This document shows, piece by piece, positions 6,034 to 13,120 of a DNA stretch of 17,318 bases; the first letter of the stretch is position 1; each line of letters opens with the position of its first letter. The stretch is from an uncultured Dorea sp. (GTDB lineage: Bacteria; Bacillota; Clostridia; Lachnospirales; Lachnospiraceae): the NCBI GenBank assembly GCA_934307335.1, contig CAKRCL010000036.1, forward strand, positions 1 to 17,318. Reading direction: 5' to 3'. The position numbers and the translations under genes are program-made. The notes beneath the pieces are model-generated. The model had not been told where the DNA came from, made no database searches, and saw nothing but the letters and a program-made list of their open reading frames with translations.

Positions 6034-7080
6034 TTATACACGGTCATGGTTGATTTCTTTATAATAAAGTTGAGAAATTTCAGCCTGATCAGAAGTCTGA
6101 CCGAGAATCCACATTAATTTTGCAACGATAGATTCTGTTGTCATATCGTCGGATTGAAGAATTCCAGGGTGATCACTGTATTTTTTACCGACTTGATAGA
6201 CACCGAGATCACAGCCTTCTTCCGGTACTTGTGTTGTGACAGCAATTGTCTTGCCGGAATCTACCCAGTGGAAGATTGCCCGTTCAAATGAGTCATCGTA
6301 AGCAGGGATGCCGCCGATACCGAATGTCTCCAATATGATTGCGTCATAATGATCGAAGAGAAGAGAGAAAATCTCTGATTTTACTTCCGGAGTCAATTTT
6401 AATACGAAGACACGGTCATTAAGACGGTCATATGTAATCAAATCTTCCGGGGCAGGAAGAGCTTCGGTGTAATATCGGATAATACGGTTATCTCGAATAA
6501 TTGCAAGCTCTGGAAAATTCATACTTTCAAATGCATCAAAACTTCTTGTACGTTGTTTACGACCGCGTGTTCCGGAAACAACTTTTCCATTGAAAACGAT
6601 ACAAACATTGCATGATTTTGCATCGGCAGCATATAAAATACTCTGGTAAAGATTAATTTTTGCATCTGTGTATGGATTTCCCATAGGTTTTTGGGAGCCA
6701 GTCAAAATGATAGGTTTTTTGCTGTTCTGAATCAGATAAGACAGAGCAGCAGCAGTATATGCCATAGTATCAGTTCCATGCAGGATTACAAATCCATCGT
6801 AGCAATTGTAATGTTCCATAATGGCATCACGGATCTTGAGCCACTGACGAGGCCGCATGTTTGTGCTGTCAATATTCATAAGCTGGATAACGTCCAGTGT
6901 ACACACATTACGAATTCCCGGAATATCGGATACAAGTTCTTTACCGCTCATGGCCGGAGTAAGACCAAGTTCACCTTCTTTTGAAGCAATTGTTCCACCT
7001 GTGGCAATTACAAGAAGATGTGGTTTTTTCATATCTTCTGAAAATTGCAAGGAATTACTTTCTATATGATTAGAAGCCAT
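6034..7080 (-). CDS. ansA: type I L-asparaginase
   Basis: A 348-residue cytoplasmic asparaginase hydrolysing L-asparagine to aspartate and ammonia. ATGGTIAS (first catalytic Thr loop) occurs near residue 26, HGTDTMAYTAAAL (second Thr-Asp pair) near 102, and TGSQKPMGNPYTDAKIN near 129. No signal peptide is present, which fits the cytoplasmic type I enzyme. The frame is open upstream to 7221, but ATG 7078-7080 is chosen because AGGAG lies about 8 nt upstream. The extra 47 codons would run through its own promoter. The start region MASNHIESNSLQFSEDMKK is a short, variable extension before the core. It converges on fbp at a shared terminator and diverges from the 178-residue gene. Confidence 0.93.
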   Translation of the reverse strand: MASNHIESNSLQFSEDMKKPHLLVIATGGTIASKEGELGLTPAMSGKELVSDIPGIRNVCTLDVIQLMNIDSTNMRPRQWLKIRDAIMEHYNCYDGFVILHGTDTMAYTAAALSYLIQNSKKPIILTGSQKPMGNPYTDAKINLYQSILYAADAKSCNVCIVFNGKVVSGTRGRKQRTRSFDAFESMNFPELAIIRDNRIIRYYTEALPAPEDLITYDRLNDRVFVLKLTPEVKSEIFSLLFDHYDAIILETFGIGGIPAYDDSFERAIFHWVDSGKTIAVTTQVPEEGCDLGVYQVGKKYSDHPGILQSDDMTTESIVAKLMWILGQTSDQAEISQLYYKEINHDRV

Positions 7081-7126
7081 AAATTTAATCTCCTGTAAAA
7101 ATATTTGTCTACTTTGACGTTTTTTT

Positions 7127-7155
7127 ATTATAACATAAGACCAGATTTGACAAAA
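7127..7155 (-). promoter_or_regulatory. predicted asparaginase promoter (leftward)
   Basis: Reading leftward, TATAAT occupies 7132-7127 and is preceded by TGT, an extended -10 (TGnTATAAT). A weak -35 (TTTTGT, 7155-7150) lies 17 nt upstream. It overlaps the rightward promoter's -35, so the two promoters may compete. Confidence 0.55.
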
Positions 7156-7176
7156 GTACTTATTGTGAGATACAAT
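7147..7176 (+). promoter_or_regulatory. predicted promoter of the 178-residue gene/lysoplasmalogenase pair
   Basis: A consensus -35 TTGACA (7147-7152), an 18-nt spacer and TACAAT (7171-7176). Transcription would start near 7183, giving a leader of about 37 nt with GGAGG at 7208-7212. Confidence 0.65.
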
Positions 7177-7219
7177 AGAAAACAGAGTCCCATGAAGATA
7201 TGAGAATGGAGGCGCAATC

Positions 7220-7756
7220 ATGAAAGAGAAGATAATACAGGGCGGGATTGTGAATGGCGTGAAGATGCTGGTATGTCCTACTTGGGAAGAAGATTTTCAG
7301 AATGAGATTCATAAGACAGGAGGATGTCTGAGAATCACTATGAATTATACAGCAGTAGATGTCTCTTATTGGAAAGAATTGGAAGAGATTGCTGAGAGGT
7401 ATGGATACGAGTTGGACGAAGAAGCACAAGAGATTGTCACAGAATATGTAAAGAAGTACGAGCAATATGACGAGATGTCCTGGAGGAATGAAGGTGTTAC
7501 TGTCGGATTTGAGATATTTTGCAGGATTTTAGCTAAAAAGGCTGGAATTACACCGAGACAGGCAAAGGAATATGTAGTATCGAATCTGCATAATCTGGAG
7601 CATGAAGAGGCAGTAGACGCTATGCTCTTAGCTTTACAGATCATCAAGTCTGAGAATGGACTGGAAGGAACACAGTGGAATAAGCCAACATGTGATTTCC
7701 TTAAGAAAGAATTTGAAAAGATGATAAGTTCCGAGGTCGGAACAACGAACGCATGA
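7220..7756 (+). CDS. hypothetical cytoplasmic protein
   Basis: I do not recognise this 178-residue protein. It has no signal peptide or membrane segment. The N-terminus (KEKIIQGGIVNGVKMLVCPTWEE) looks like beta structure. A GGCLRITMNYTAVD segment follows, then long charged helices (WKELEEIAERYGYELDEEAQ and EEAVDAMLLALQIIK). GGAGG 7 nt before the ATG makes the start secure. Its final codons overlap the next gene in an ATGA arrangement, so it is translationally coupled to a YhhN-family membrane protein. Coupling suggests a link to lipid or membrane metabolism, but nothing in its own sequence confirms that. Confidence 0.8.
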   Translation: MKEKIIQGGIVNGVKMLVCPTWEEDFQNEIHKTGGCLRITMNYTAVDVSYWKELEEIAERYGYELDEEAQEIVTEYVKKYEQYDEMSWRNEGVTVGFEIFCRILAKKAGITPRQAKEYVVSNLHNLEHEEAVDAMLLALQIIKSENGLEGTQWNKPTCDFLKKEFEKMISSEVGTTNA

Positions 7757-8397
7757 TAGGTCAGATAGCAGCAACGCTGCTGGTAATGATTGTTTCAGGA
7801 ACTTTATATGGTGCCCTTCGGGATCGATATCCGAAGGGTTCTTTAATATTTAAAGCGCTGGCGACCTGTATGGCAGTCCTAAATTGCGGTAGTGGATTGG
7901 CAGAGGGGGGAAGAGATGCATCAGCCGGGTTTTTGTTTGCAGGACTTTTGTGCTGTGTCCTGGCAGATGTACTTTTGGAGCTGGAATTTCTGTGGGGTGT
8001 GATCGTATTTGGAATTGCTCATCTTTGCTTTATTACAGGAATTTATAAGCTGGAAGGTATTCGAATTGGATCAGTTTTAGGAATGTTCGGAATTTATGCA
8101 GTGTTATTCCTCATATTTCGTAAGGGTCTTCCAAAACTTGGAAAACTAAGGATTCCTATTTTGATTTATGCGGTAGTATTGAGTTTTATGGTTTCGATGG
8201 CAGTGAGTGCGGCTATTATCATACCGGGGATAAGCAGAATTTTTCTGGCAGTAGGAGCTTGTGCATTTTTAGTATCAGATAGTCTGATCGCAGTAAGAAC
8301 GATAGAAAAGAAGAAGAGTGTTTTGTTGGGGGCAGTGCTTCTTGGGTTGTATTATGGAGCAGTTTATATGCTCGCAATGTCGGTATATGTGGGATGA
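7753..8397 (+). CDS. YhhN-family membrane protein, probable lysoplasmalogenase
   Basis: A 214-residue, very hydrophobic protein with about seven or eight membrane segments and almost no soluble part. The GLAEGG.DASAGFLFAGLLCC segment followed by LADVLLELEFLWGVIVFGIAHLCFITGIY matches the YhhN/TMEM86 family, including the conserved membrane-embedded Asp of ADVLLE. The later LFLAVGACAFLVSDSLIAVRT supplies the second conserved Asp. Family members cleave the vinyl-ether bond of lysoplasmalogens. Plasmalogens occur in anaerobic Clostridia-type membranes, so this substrate is plausible. The start ATG lies inside the stop of the preceding gene (ATGA). A long hairpin 50 nt downstream probably ends the transcript. 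Confidence 0.82.
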   Translation: MIGQIAATLLVMIVSGTLYGALRDRYPKGSLIFKALATCMAVLNCGSGLAEGGRDASAGFLFAGLLCCVLADVLLELEFLWGVIVFGIAHLCFITGIYKLEGIRIGSVLGMFGIYAVLFLIFRKGLPKLGKLRIPILIYAVVLSFMVSMAVSAAIIIPGISRIFLAVGACAFLVSDSLIAVRTIEKKKSVLLGAVLLGLYYGAVYMLAMSVYVG

Positions 8398-8439
8398 TTA
8401 GATAATTAATCTGTGCATACAATTTTTGTTTTACGGACA

Positions 8440-8630
8440 AAGAAAATAAATTAAGAGCACTTCATCAATTTTTTTGAATTTGATGAAGTGCTCTTAATTT
8501 GTTTCTTCTGAGTACATTGGACTATACCTTTGTCCTTTCTTTATATTATGGGGTGTTTTTTAAGTTTTTGGTGGTCCGTCCTCCTTTCGGATTTCTAGTT
8601 TTTGTATTTTATTTCTTCTTCTTTTGTTTG
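8440..8630 (-). ncRNA. candidate orphan small RNA of about 190 nt
   Basis: A leftward promoter (8636-8664) would start an A-rich transcript near 8630 that ends at the long hairpin 8448-8500, followed leftward by a U-rich run (ATTTATTTTCTTTG when read leftward). Inside are two short potential stems: TCCG...CGGA around an AAAGGAGGA loop (near 8575-8592), and GGAC...GTCC near 8524-8537. No ORF of useful length exists. The only start with a weak ribosome binding site gives MYSEETN. I do not recognise an Rfam family, and 6S RNA is not supported because the ends do not form the expected long closing stem. The neighbouring gene on this strand side is convergent, so it is not an obvious mRNA leader. 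Confidence 0.35.
8448..8500. terminator. 21-bp perfect hairpin, probable bidirectional terminator
   Basis: The arms 8448-8468 and 8480-8500 are perfect 21-nt reverse complements (core TTAAGAGCACTTCATCAA) around an 11-nt loop. A further AGAAA/TTTCT pairing lies just outside. It follows the lysoplasmalogenase gene by 50 nt. The stem is much longer than in the other terminators here, and the flanking T-runs are imperfect on the plus side and better on the minus side. Confidence 0.75.
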
Positions 8631-8635
8631 ACTAT

Positions 8636-8664
8636 AATATACCACTCAATAATGAAAATGTCAA
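8636..8664 (-). promoter_or_regulatory. predicted leftward promoter in a gene-free gap
   Basis: Reading leftward: consensus TTGACA (8664-8659), a 17-nt spacer and TATATT (8641-8636), continuing ATAG. No protein gene follows on this strand before the long hairpin, which supports a small-RNA transcript. Confidence 0.5.
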
Positions 8665-8724
8665 TATAAAATTAGAAAATAATTTAAAATATATCATAAT
8701 GTCAGACAAATGAAACGATGACAT

Positions 8725-8756
8725 TTACACATGAGAGAATAAAAGTATGCTATAAT
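8725..8756 (+). promoter_or_regulatory. predicted promoter of the EamA/dtd pair
   Basis: An extended -10 TGCTATAAT (TATAAT at 8751-8756) lies 29 nt before the start codon. The best -35-like hexamer is TTTACA (8725-8730), with a long 20-nt spacer, so the extended -10 is probably the main determinant. Confidence 0.55.
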
Positions 8757-8785
8757 AATCTGAATTGTACAAGGGAGGAAAAGGA

Positions 8786-9661
8786 ATGAAACCAAAGAAT
8801 GCCATTATGCTGTTACTCACTTCTCTGATATGGGGAACAGCATTTGTAGCTCAGAGTATGGGAATGGATTACCTGGAGCCATTTACATTTAACGGGGCAA
8901 GAAGTCTGATTGGAGGGATTGCTCTTTTGCCCTGTATCTGGTTACTGGAAAGGATAAATGGAAAAACACAAGTATCTGGAAACAGGAAAGATCTGATCTG
9001 TGGAGGAATTGCCTGTGGTCTGCTTTTATTTGCGGCGAGCAGTCTCCAGCAGATGGGAATTCAATATACAACAGCCGGAAAAGCAGGATTTATCACAGCA
9101 TTTTATATCGTGTTTGTTCCGGTTCTTGGAATATTTCTAAAAAAGACTGTAGGTTGGAAAGTATGGATATCGGTATTGATGGCACTTGTCGGTTTGTATT
9201 TCTTATGTATTAAAGAAGGATTTTCAATTGGAAAAGGTGATATGTTTATTTTCCTTTGTGCGCTGGTGTTTTCTGTGCATATTTTAGTGATTGATCATTA
9301 TTCGCCAAAAGTAGATGGTGTGAAGATGTCTTGTATTCAGTTTTTTGTCTGTGGAATTGCATCGATACCATTTATGTTTTTAACAGAGATACCTCAGATT
9401 GGAAATATGCTCAATGCCTGGCTGCCACTTCTTTATGCAGGAGTGATGTCCTGTGGAGTAGCATATACATTGCAGATTGTGGGGCAGAAGAATGTAAACC
9501 CGGCAATTGCATCATTACTACTGAGTATGGAGTCTTGCTTTTCGGTACTTTCAGGCTGGATCATATTGGGTGAGACATTATCAGTAAGAGAAGGAATTGG
9601 ATGTGTGCTGATGTTTGTTGCGATTATATTGGCACAGCTTCCAGATAAAAAGGAGAGGTAA
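8786..9661 (+). CDS. EamA-family (DMT) transporter
   Basis: A 291-residue inner-membrane protein with two EamA repeats and about ten membrane segments. The first repeat begins [23 protein letters not shown], and the second opens at about residue 147 ([20 protein letters not shown]). The IWGTAFVAQ motif and the late [21 protein letters not shown] motif are typical of the drug/metabolite transporter superfamily. The frame opens earlier, at TTG 8765, but ATG 8786 follows GGGAGG by 7 nt and is the clear start. Substrate cannot be told from sequence. The stop is 4 nt before the dtd start, so the two are one operon, probably by convenience and not shared function. Confidence 0.9.
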   Translation: MKPKNAIMLLLTSLIWGTAFVAQSMGMDYLEPFTFNGARSLIGGIALLPCIWLLERINGKTQVSGNRKDLICGGIACGLLLFAASSLQQMGIQYTTAGKAGFITAFYIVFVPVLGIFLKKTVGWKVWISVLMALVGLYFLCIKEGFSIGKGDMFIFLCALVFSVHILVIDHYSPKVDGVKMSCIQFFVCGIASIPFMFLTEIPQIGNMLNAWLPLLYAGVMSCGVAYTLQIVGQKNVNPAIASLLLSMESCFSVLSGWIILGETLSVREGIGCVLMFVAIILAQLPDKKER

Positions 9662-9665
9662 AAAG

Positions 9666-10112
9666 ATGAGATTTGTAATTCAGAGAGTATTAGAAAGTGA
9701 AGTAAAGGTTGACGGAGAAAGTCTTGGAAAAATCGGAAAAGGATTCATGGTACTGATTGGTGTCAGCAATGATGACACGAAAGAAATTGCCGATAAGATG
9801 GTAAAGAAAATGTTGGGACTTCGAATTTTTGAAGATGAGCAGGGAAAGACGAATCTTTCACTTGATGCAGTGGGAGGAGAATTGCTTCTTATTTCCCAGT
9901 TCACATTGTATGCAAATTGTAAGCGCGGAAACCGCCCAAGCTTTATCGAAGCCGGAGCACCGGATATGGCATCAGATATGTATGAATATATCATTGAAAA
10001 ATGTAAAGAACAAGTTGATGTAGTAGAAAGAGGAAGATTTGGAGCAGATATGAAAGTCAGCCTTATTAATGATGGACCATTTACAATCGTATTAGATTCT
10101 GAAACATTGTAA
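9666..10112 (+). CDS. dtd: D-aminoacyl-tRNA deacylase
   Basis: A 148-residue cytoplasmic DTD1-type enzyme that hydrolyses D-amino acids (and glycine) mischarged on tRNAs. [18 protein letters not shown] at the start, GFMVLIGV at about 28-35, the substrate-site SQFTLYA at about 78-84, GNRPSF at about 89-94 and the C-terminal [10 protein letters not shown] (the Gly-cisPro motif that rejects L-amino acids) are all in place, and length matches the family. GGAGAGG ends 7 nt before the ATG. A terminator follows 30 nt after the stop. Confidence 0.96.
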   Translation: MRFVIQRVLESEVKVDGESLGKIGKGFMVLIGVSNDDTKEIADKMVKKMLGLRIFEDEQGKTNLSLDAVGGELLLISQFTLYANCKRGNRPSFIEAGAPDMASDMYEYIIEKCKEQVDVVERGRFGADMKVSLINDGPFTIVLDSETL

Positions 10113-10141
10113 TTTTTACAGACATAACTTATATATGTAGA

Positions 10142-10172
10142 GACTTCATTCGTGGTGAATGGAGTCTTTTTC
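10142..10172 (+). terminator. terminator after dtd
   Basis: GACTTCATTC (10142-10151) pairs with GAATGGAGTC (10157-10166) with one G-T wobble, around a GTGGT loop. It is followed directly by TTTTT. Confidence 0.9.
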
Positions 10173-10205
10173 GATTATAGAAAATATAAAAAAACATAAA
10201 TCATC

Positions 10206-10234
10206 TTGACATTTTTAATTGAAGTGATTATTCT
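10206..10234 (+). promoter_or_regulatory. promoter of the MarR-ABC operon
   Basis: Consensus TTGACA (10206-10211), a 17-nt spacer and TATTCT (10229-10234). Transcription would begin at about 10240, exactly at the left edge of the large palindrome. Confidence 0.75.
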
Positions 10235-10239
10235 AGTCG

Positions 10240-10281
10240 TTAGACATTTAATAATTAGATAACTAACTATTAAATGTCTAA
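10240..10281. promoter_or_regulatory. 42-bp palindromic operator, probable MarR site
   Basis: The outer arms TTAGACATTTAATA (10240-10253) and TATTAAATGTCTAA (10268-10281) are perfect inverted repeats of 14 bp. The centre adds a nested TTAGATAACTAA (10255-10266). Only two base pairs out of 21 mismatch over the whole palindrome. MarR proteins bind AT-rich palindromes of this TTAG..CTAA kind. The position, from just after the -10 across the transcription start, fits repression of the operon by its own first gene. It could also fold as a hairpin in the RNA. Confidence 0.75.
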
Positions 10282-10309
10282 TGGTTTAAGACCGGGAGGT
10301 GAAAGGTTA

Positions 10310-10810
10310 GTGAGAAATCAGTGGATGGAATCGTGTTTTATGTTGATTCATCAGGTGGCACATCTTGCAAAGTATCAATCTTTAAAGGATATGGAGTCTT
10401 GTGGACTGAAGCCAAACCAGGCTGGAATTTTATTTACATTAAAAAATGAAGGTGGCCTGTCACAGCGAGAGCTTGCAAAGAGAATTGGAGTAACCCCTCC
10501 ATCTATGACTGTGGCACTTAAGAAGCTTGAAAAGCAGGGGTATATTTTGCGAGAGCAGGACGAAAAAGATCAACGTATTACAAGAATACAGATATCTAAG
10601 CAGGGGCTGCAGTGTCTGGATGGACTCTGGGGAATGATGCAGAGTTTGGAATCCGGATTGTATGAAGGAATTTCCGAGGAAGAAAAAGAAGCAATGCGAG
10701 TTACATTGCTTAAAATGAGGAAAAATCTCTTGAAGTACAAGGAGTTTCAAGGTATGGATATGTGTGAGATCATGGAAAAGACCAGGCCGTCTAAGATGCC
10801 GGAAGACTAA
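10310..10810 (+). CDS. MarR-family transcriptional regulator
   Basis: A 166-residue winged-helix regulator. The DNA-binding core is LSQRELAKRIGVTPPSMTVALKKLEKQGYI, followed by the wing REQDEKDQRITRIQISKQG, whose DxR.R motif is the MarR signature. Flanking helices (residues about 1-35, and the C-terminal stretch after SEEEKEAM) form the dimer interface. The frame stays open to ATG 10274, but that codon lies inside the operator with no ribosome binding site. GTG 10310 is preferred because GGGAGG (10294-10299) lies 10 nt upstream; ATG 10325 is the next alternative. It heads the operon with the two ABC half-transporters, so it most likely represses efflux until a ligand binds. Confidence 0.92.
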   Translation: MRNQWMESCFMLIHQVAHLAKYQSLKDMESCGLKPNQAGILFTLKNEGGLSQRELAKRIGVTPPSMTVALKKLEKQGYILREQDEKDQRITRIQISKQGLQCLDGLWGMMQSLESGLYEGISEEEKEAMRVTLLKMRKNLLKYKEFQGMDMCEIMEKTRPSKMPED

Positions 10811-10887
10811 GAACTATGTGAAATCGAAAAAACAATTTTCATAATTGGTGAACATAAATGAAATTACGAGAAAGGAAAGGACAGTTT

Positions 10888-13119
10888 ATGAAAAAATTAT
10901 TTCAATTCTTAAAGCCTTATGTAGCACAGGTGCTGTTGATTTTATGCGTTCTGGTCGTGCAGGCTTACTGTGATCTGTCTCTGCCGACTTATACGTCAGA
11001 CATTGTAAATGTTGGAATTCAGCAGAGCGGTATTGATGAGAATGTTCCAGAGTACATTTCCGAGGAGGAGATGAACCGGTTGACTTTATTTATGTCAAAG
11101 GATGACAGTGAGTATGTGAAGGACGCATACGAAAAAAGTCAGAACAGTTTTGAATTTGATGGAGAGGTTCTGGCGTTGAAAGATTCTGTAAAAGCAGAGG
11201 ATAAAAAGTTAGAGAAGCTGGCTGAGAAGATGGAGCTTCCAATGATGTTGACTGCCGGATTTGAGACAGGCAGTGATACAACGAAACAGATGGAAGATCA
11301 ATTAAAAGAACAGATGAGTCAGGTGCCTGGAATTGAAAATATGTCAGTATTTGACATTTTGGATAAGATGGATGCATCTCAGGGAGCTATGCTTGTTGAT
11401 AAGATTACAGAAAAGATGAGTGATATGCCGGATTCTATTATGAGTCAGGCAGCAGTTTCTTATATTAAGACAGCATACGAGCAGCTTGGTCTTGATACCG
11501 GTCATATGAGTACGGTATATATTTTAAAGACCGGAGCAAAGATGCTTGGTCTTGCAGCACTTGGAATGCTGGCAAGTATTATGGCAGGTCTTATGGCTTC
11601 AAGAGTCGGAGCGAAAGTCGGACGTGGATTACGTCGGGATGTGTTCCGTAAGGTGATTGGATTCTCAAATGCTGAATTTGATAAATTTTCAACCGCTTCC
11701 CTTATTACAAGAAGTACGAATGATATTCAGCAGATTCAGCTCTTGCTTGTCATGATTCTTCGAATGGTCATGTATGCACCGATCATGGCAATAGGAGGAA
11801 TTTTGAAAGTTTCGCAGACGAATGTGGATATGTTCTGGATCATCGGATTGGCAGTGCTTATCATAGTTATGATCGTGACAGTATTGTTTACAGTTGTGAT
11901 GCCGAAATTTAAAATTGTACAGAATCTAGTAGATAAATTGAACTTGGTAAGTCGTGAAATTCTTACAGGTCTTCCGGTCATTCGTGCATTCCATACTGAG
12001 AAGCATGAGGAAGAACGTTTTGATAAGGCCAATAAAGAACTGACGAAAATCAATTTATTTGTAAACCGTGCTATGACATTTATGATGCCTGTAATGATGC
12101 TTGTGATGAATGGGATTACAGTTCTGATCGTATGGGTCGGAGGTCATAGTATCAATGACGGAACTATGCAGGTCGGAGATATGATGGCGTTTATCCAGTA
12201 TGCAATGCAGATTATTATGTCATTCCTTATGATCTGTATGATTTCGGTTATGCTTCCAAGAGCAGCAGTTTCAGCGGAACGTGTGGATGAGGTGTTAAGG
12301 AGCAAGACAAAGATTCATGATCCCAAGGTTCCTAAGAATCTTCCGGAAAATGGAAAAGGAGAAGTGGCATTCGAACATGTATCTTTTCGTTATCCGGGTG
12401 CTGAAGAAGATGTATTGCATGATATTTCATTTACTGCAAAACCGGGTGAGACGACTGCATTCATCGGAAGTACAGGATGTGGTAAGTCAACACTGGTAAA
12501 TCTGATTCCTAGATTTTATGATGTAACAGAAGGCGTGATCACTATTGACGGACAAGATATCAGAGAGATTACACAGCATGAACTTCGCGAAAAACTGGGT
12601 TATGTTCCACAGAAGGGAGTATTGTTCTCTGGGGATATTGCTTCCAACATCTTGTTCGGTAATCCGGACGGAAGTGAGAATGAGATGGTTGAGGCAGCTG
12701 AGATTGCACAGGCAACAGAGTTTATCGATGAGAAACCACAGCGTTATCAAAGCCCGATTTCTCAGGGGGGTGCAAATGTGTCTGGTGGACAAAAACAGAG
12801 ACTTTCTATTGCAAGAGCTATTGCAAAGCATCCAGATGTATATATTTTTGATGATAGTTTTTCAGCGCTGGATTATAAGACGGATACCGTTCTTAGAAGC
12901 GCATTGAAAGAAAAAACAGCGGACAGTGTTGTTCTGATTGTTGCACAGAGAATCAGTACGATTCTTCATGCAGAGCAGATCATAGTTCTGGATGATGGCA
13001 AGATTGTAGGAAAAGGAACACACAAAGAACTTTTGAAAACTTGTGATGCTTATTATCAGATTGCAGCATCTCAGTTATCAGAAAGTGAATTAAAAAATGC
13101 GATGAAGGAGGAGGACTAG
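10888..13119 (+). CDS. ABC exporter half-transporter with degenerate ATP site residues
   Basis: A 743-residue fused membrane-plus-ATPase protein. One membrane helix (about residues 10-32) is followed by an unusually long polar segment of about 180 residues rich in Met, Glu, Lys and Asp, probably extracytoplasmic. The remaining five helices follow, then a C-terminal nucleotide-binding domain. Walker A GSTGCGKST lies near 527-535 and an intact VSGGQKQ signature near 631. Walker B is FDDS, with Asp where the catalytic Glu is expected, and the H-loop is VAQRIST, with Gln for His. This is the usual pattern of the degenerate subunit in heterodimeric exporters of the BmrCD/TM287-288 type. ATG 10888 is chosen over ATG 10858 because AGGAAAGG lies 7 nt upstream. 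The stop is 1 nt before the partner's start. Confidence 0.92.
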   Translation: MKKLFQFLKPYVAQVLLILCVLVVQAYCDLSLPTYTSDIVNVGIQQSGIDENVPEYISEEEMNRLTLFMSKDDSEYVKDAYEKSQNSFEFDGEVLALKDSVKAEDKKLEKLAEKMELPMMLTAGFETGSDTTKQMEDQLKEQMSQVPGIENMSVFDILDKMDASQGAMLVDKITEKMSDMPDSIMSQAAVSYIKTAYEQLGLDTGHMSTVYILKTGAKMLGLAALGMLASIMAGLMASRVGAKVGRGLRRDVFRKVIGFSNAEFDKFSTASLITRSTNDIQQIQLLLVMILRMVMYAPIMAIGGILKVSQTNVDMFWIIGLAVLIIVMIVTVLFTVVMPKFKIVQNLVDKLNLVSREILTGLPVIRAFHTEKHEEERFDKANKELTKINLFVNRAMTFMMPVMMLVMNGITVLIVWVGGHSINDGTMQVGDMMAFIQYAMQIIMSFLMICMISVMLPRAAVSAERVDEVLRSKTKIHDPKVPKNLPENGKGEVAFEHVSFRYPGAEEDVLHDISFTAKPGETTAFIGSTGCGKSTLVNLIPRFYDVTEGVITIDGQDIREITQHELREKLGYVPQKGVLFSGDIASNILFGNPDGSENEMVEAAEIAQATEFIDEKPQRYQSPISQGGANVSGGQKQRLSIARAIAKHPDVYIFDDSFSALDYKTDTVLRSALKEKTADSVVLIVAQRISTILHAEQIIVLDDGKIVGKGTHKELLKTCDAYYQIAASQLSESELKNAMKEED

Positions 13120-13120
13120 T

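Noticed and set aside
7081..7221. 47-codon N-terminal extension of the asparaginase
   Set aside because: It would run through the gene's own -10 element and lacks a ribosome binding site. ATG 7080 has AGGAG at proper spacing.
8440..8630. 6S RNA
   Set aside because: Length fits, but the 5' and 3' ends do not form the long closing stem with a central bubble, and the 3' half is consumed by the terminator-like hairpin.
10274..10309. ATG 10274 as the MarR start
   Set aside because: It lies inside the palindromic operator, only about 35 nt after the predicted transcription start, and has no ribosome binding site. GTG 10310 has GGGAGG upstream.
10460..10750. Long antisense open frame opposite the MarR gene (similar ones lie opposite fbp, the ABC genes and citrate synthase)
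   Set aside because: These mirror the codon bias of the real genes, give Ser/Leu/His-rich non-protein-like translations, and lack ribosome binding sites.
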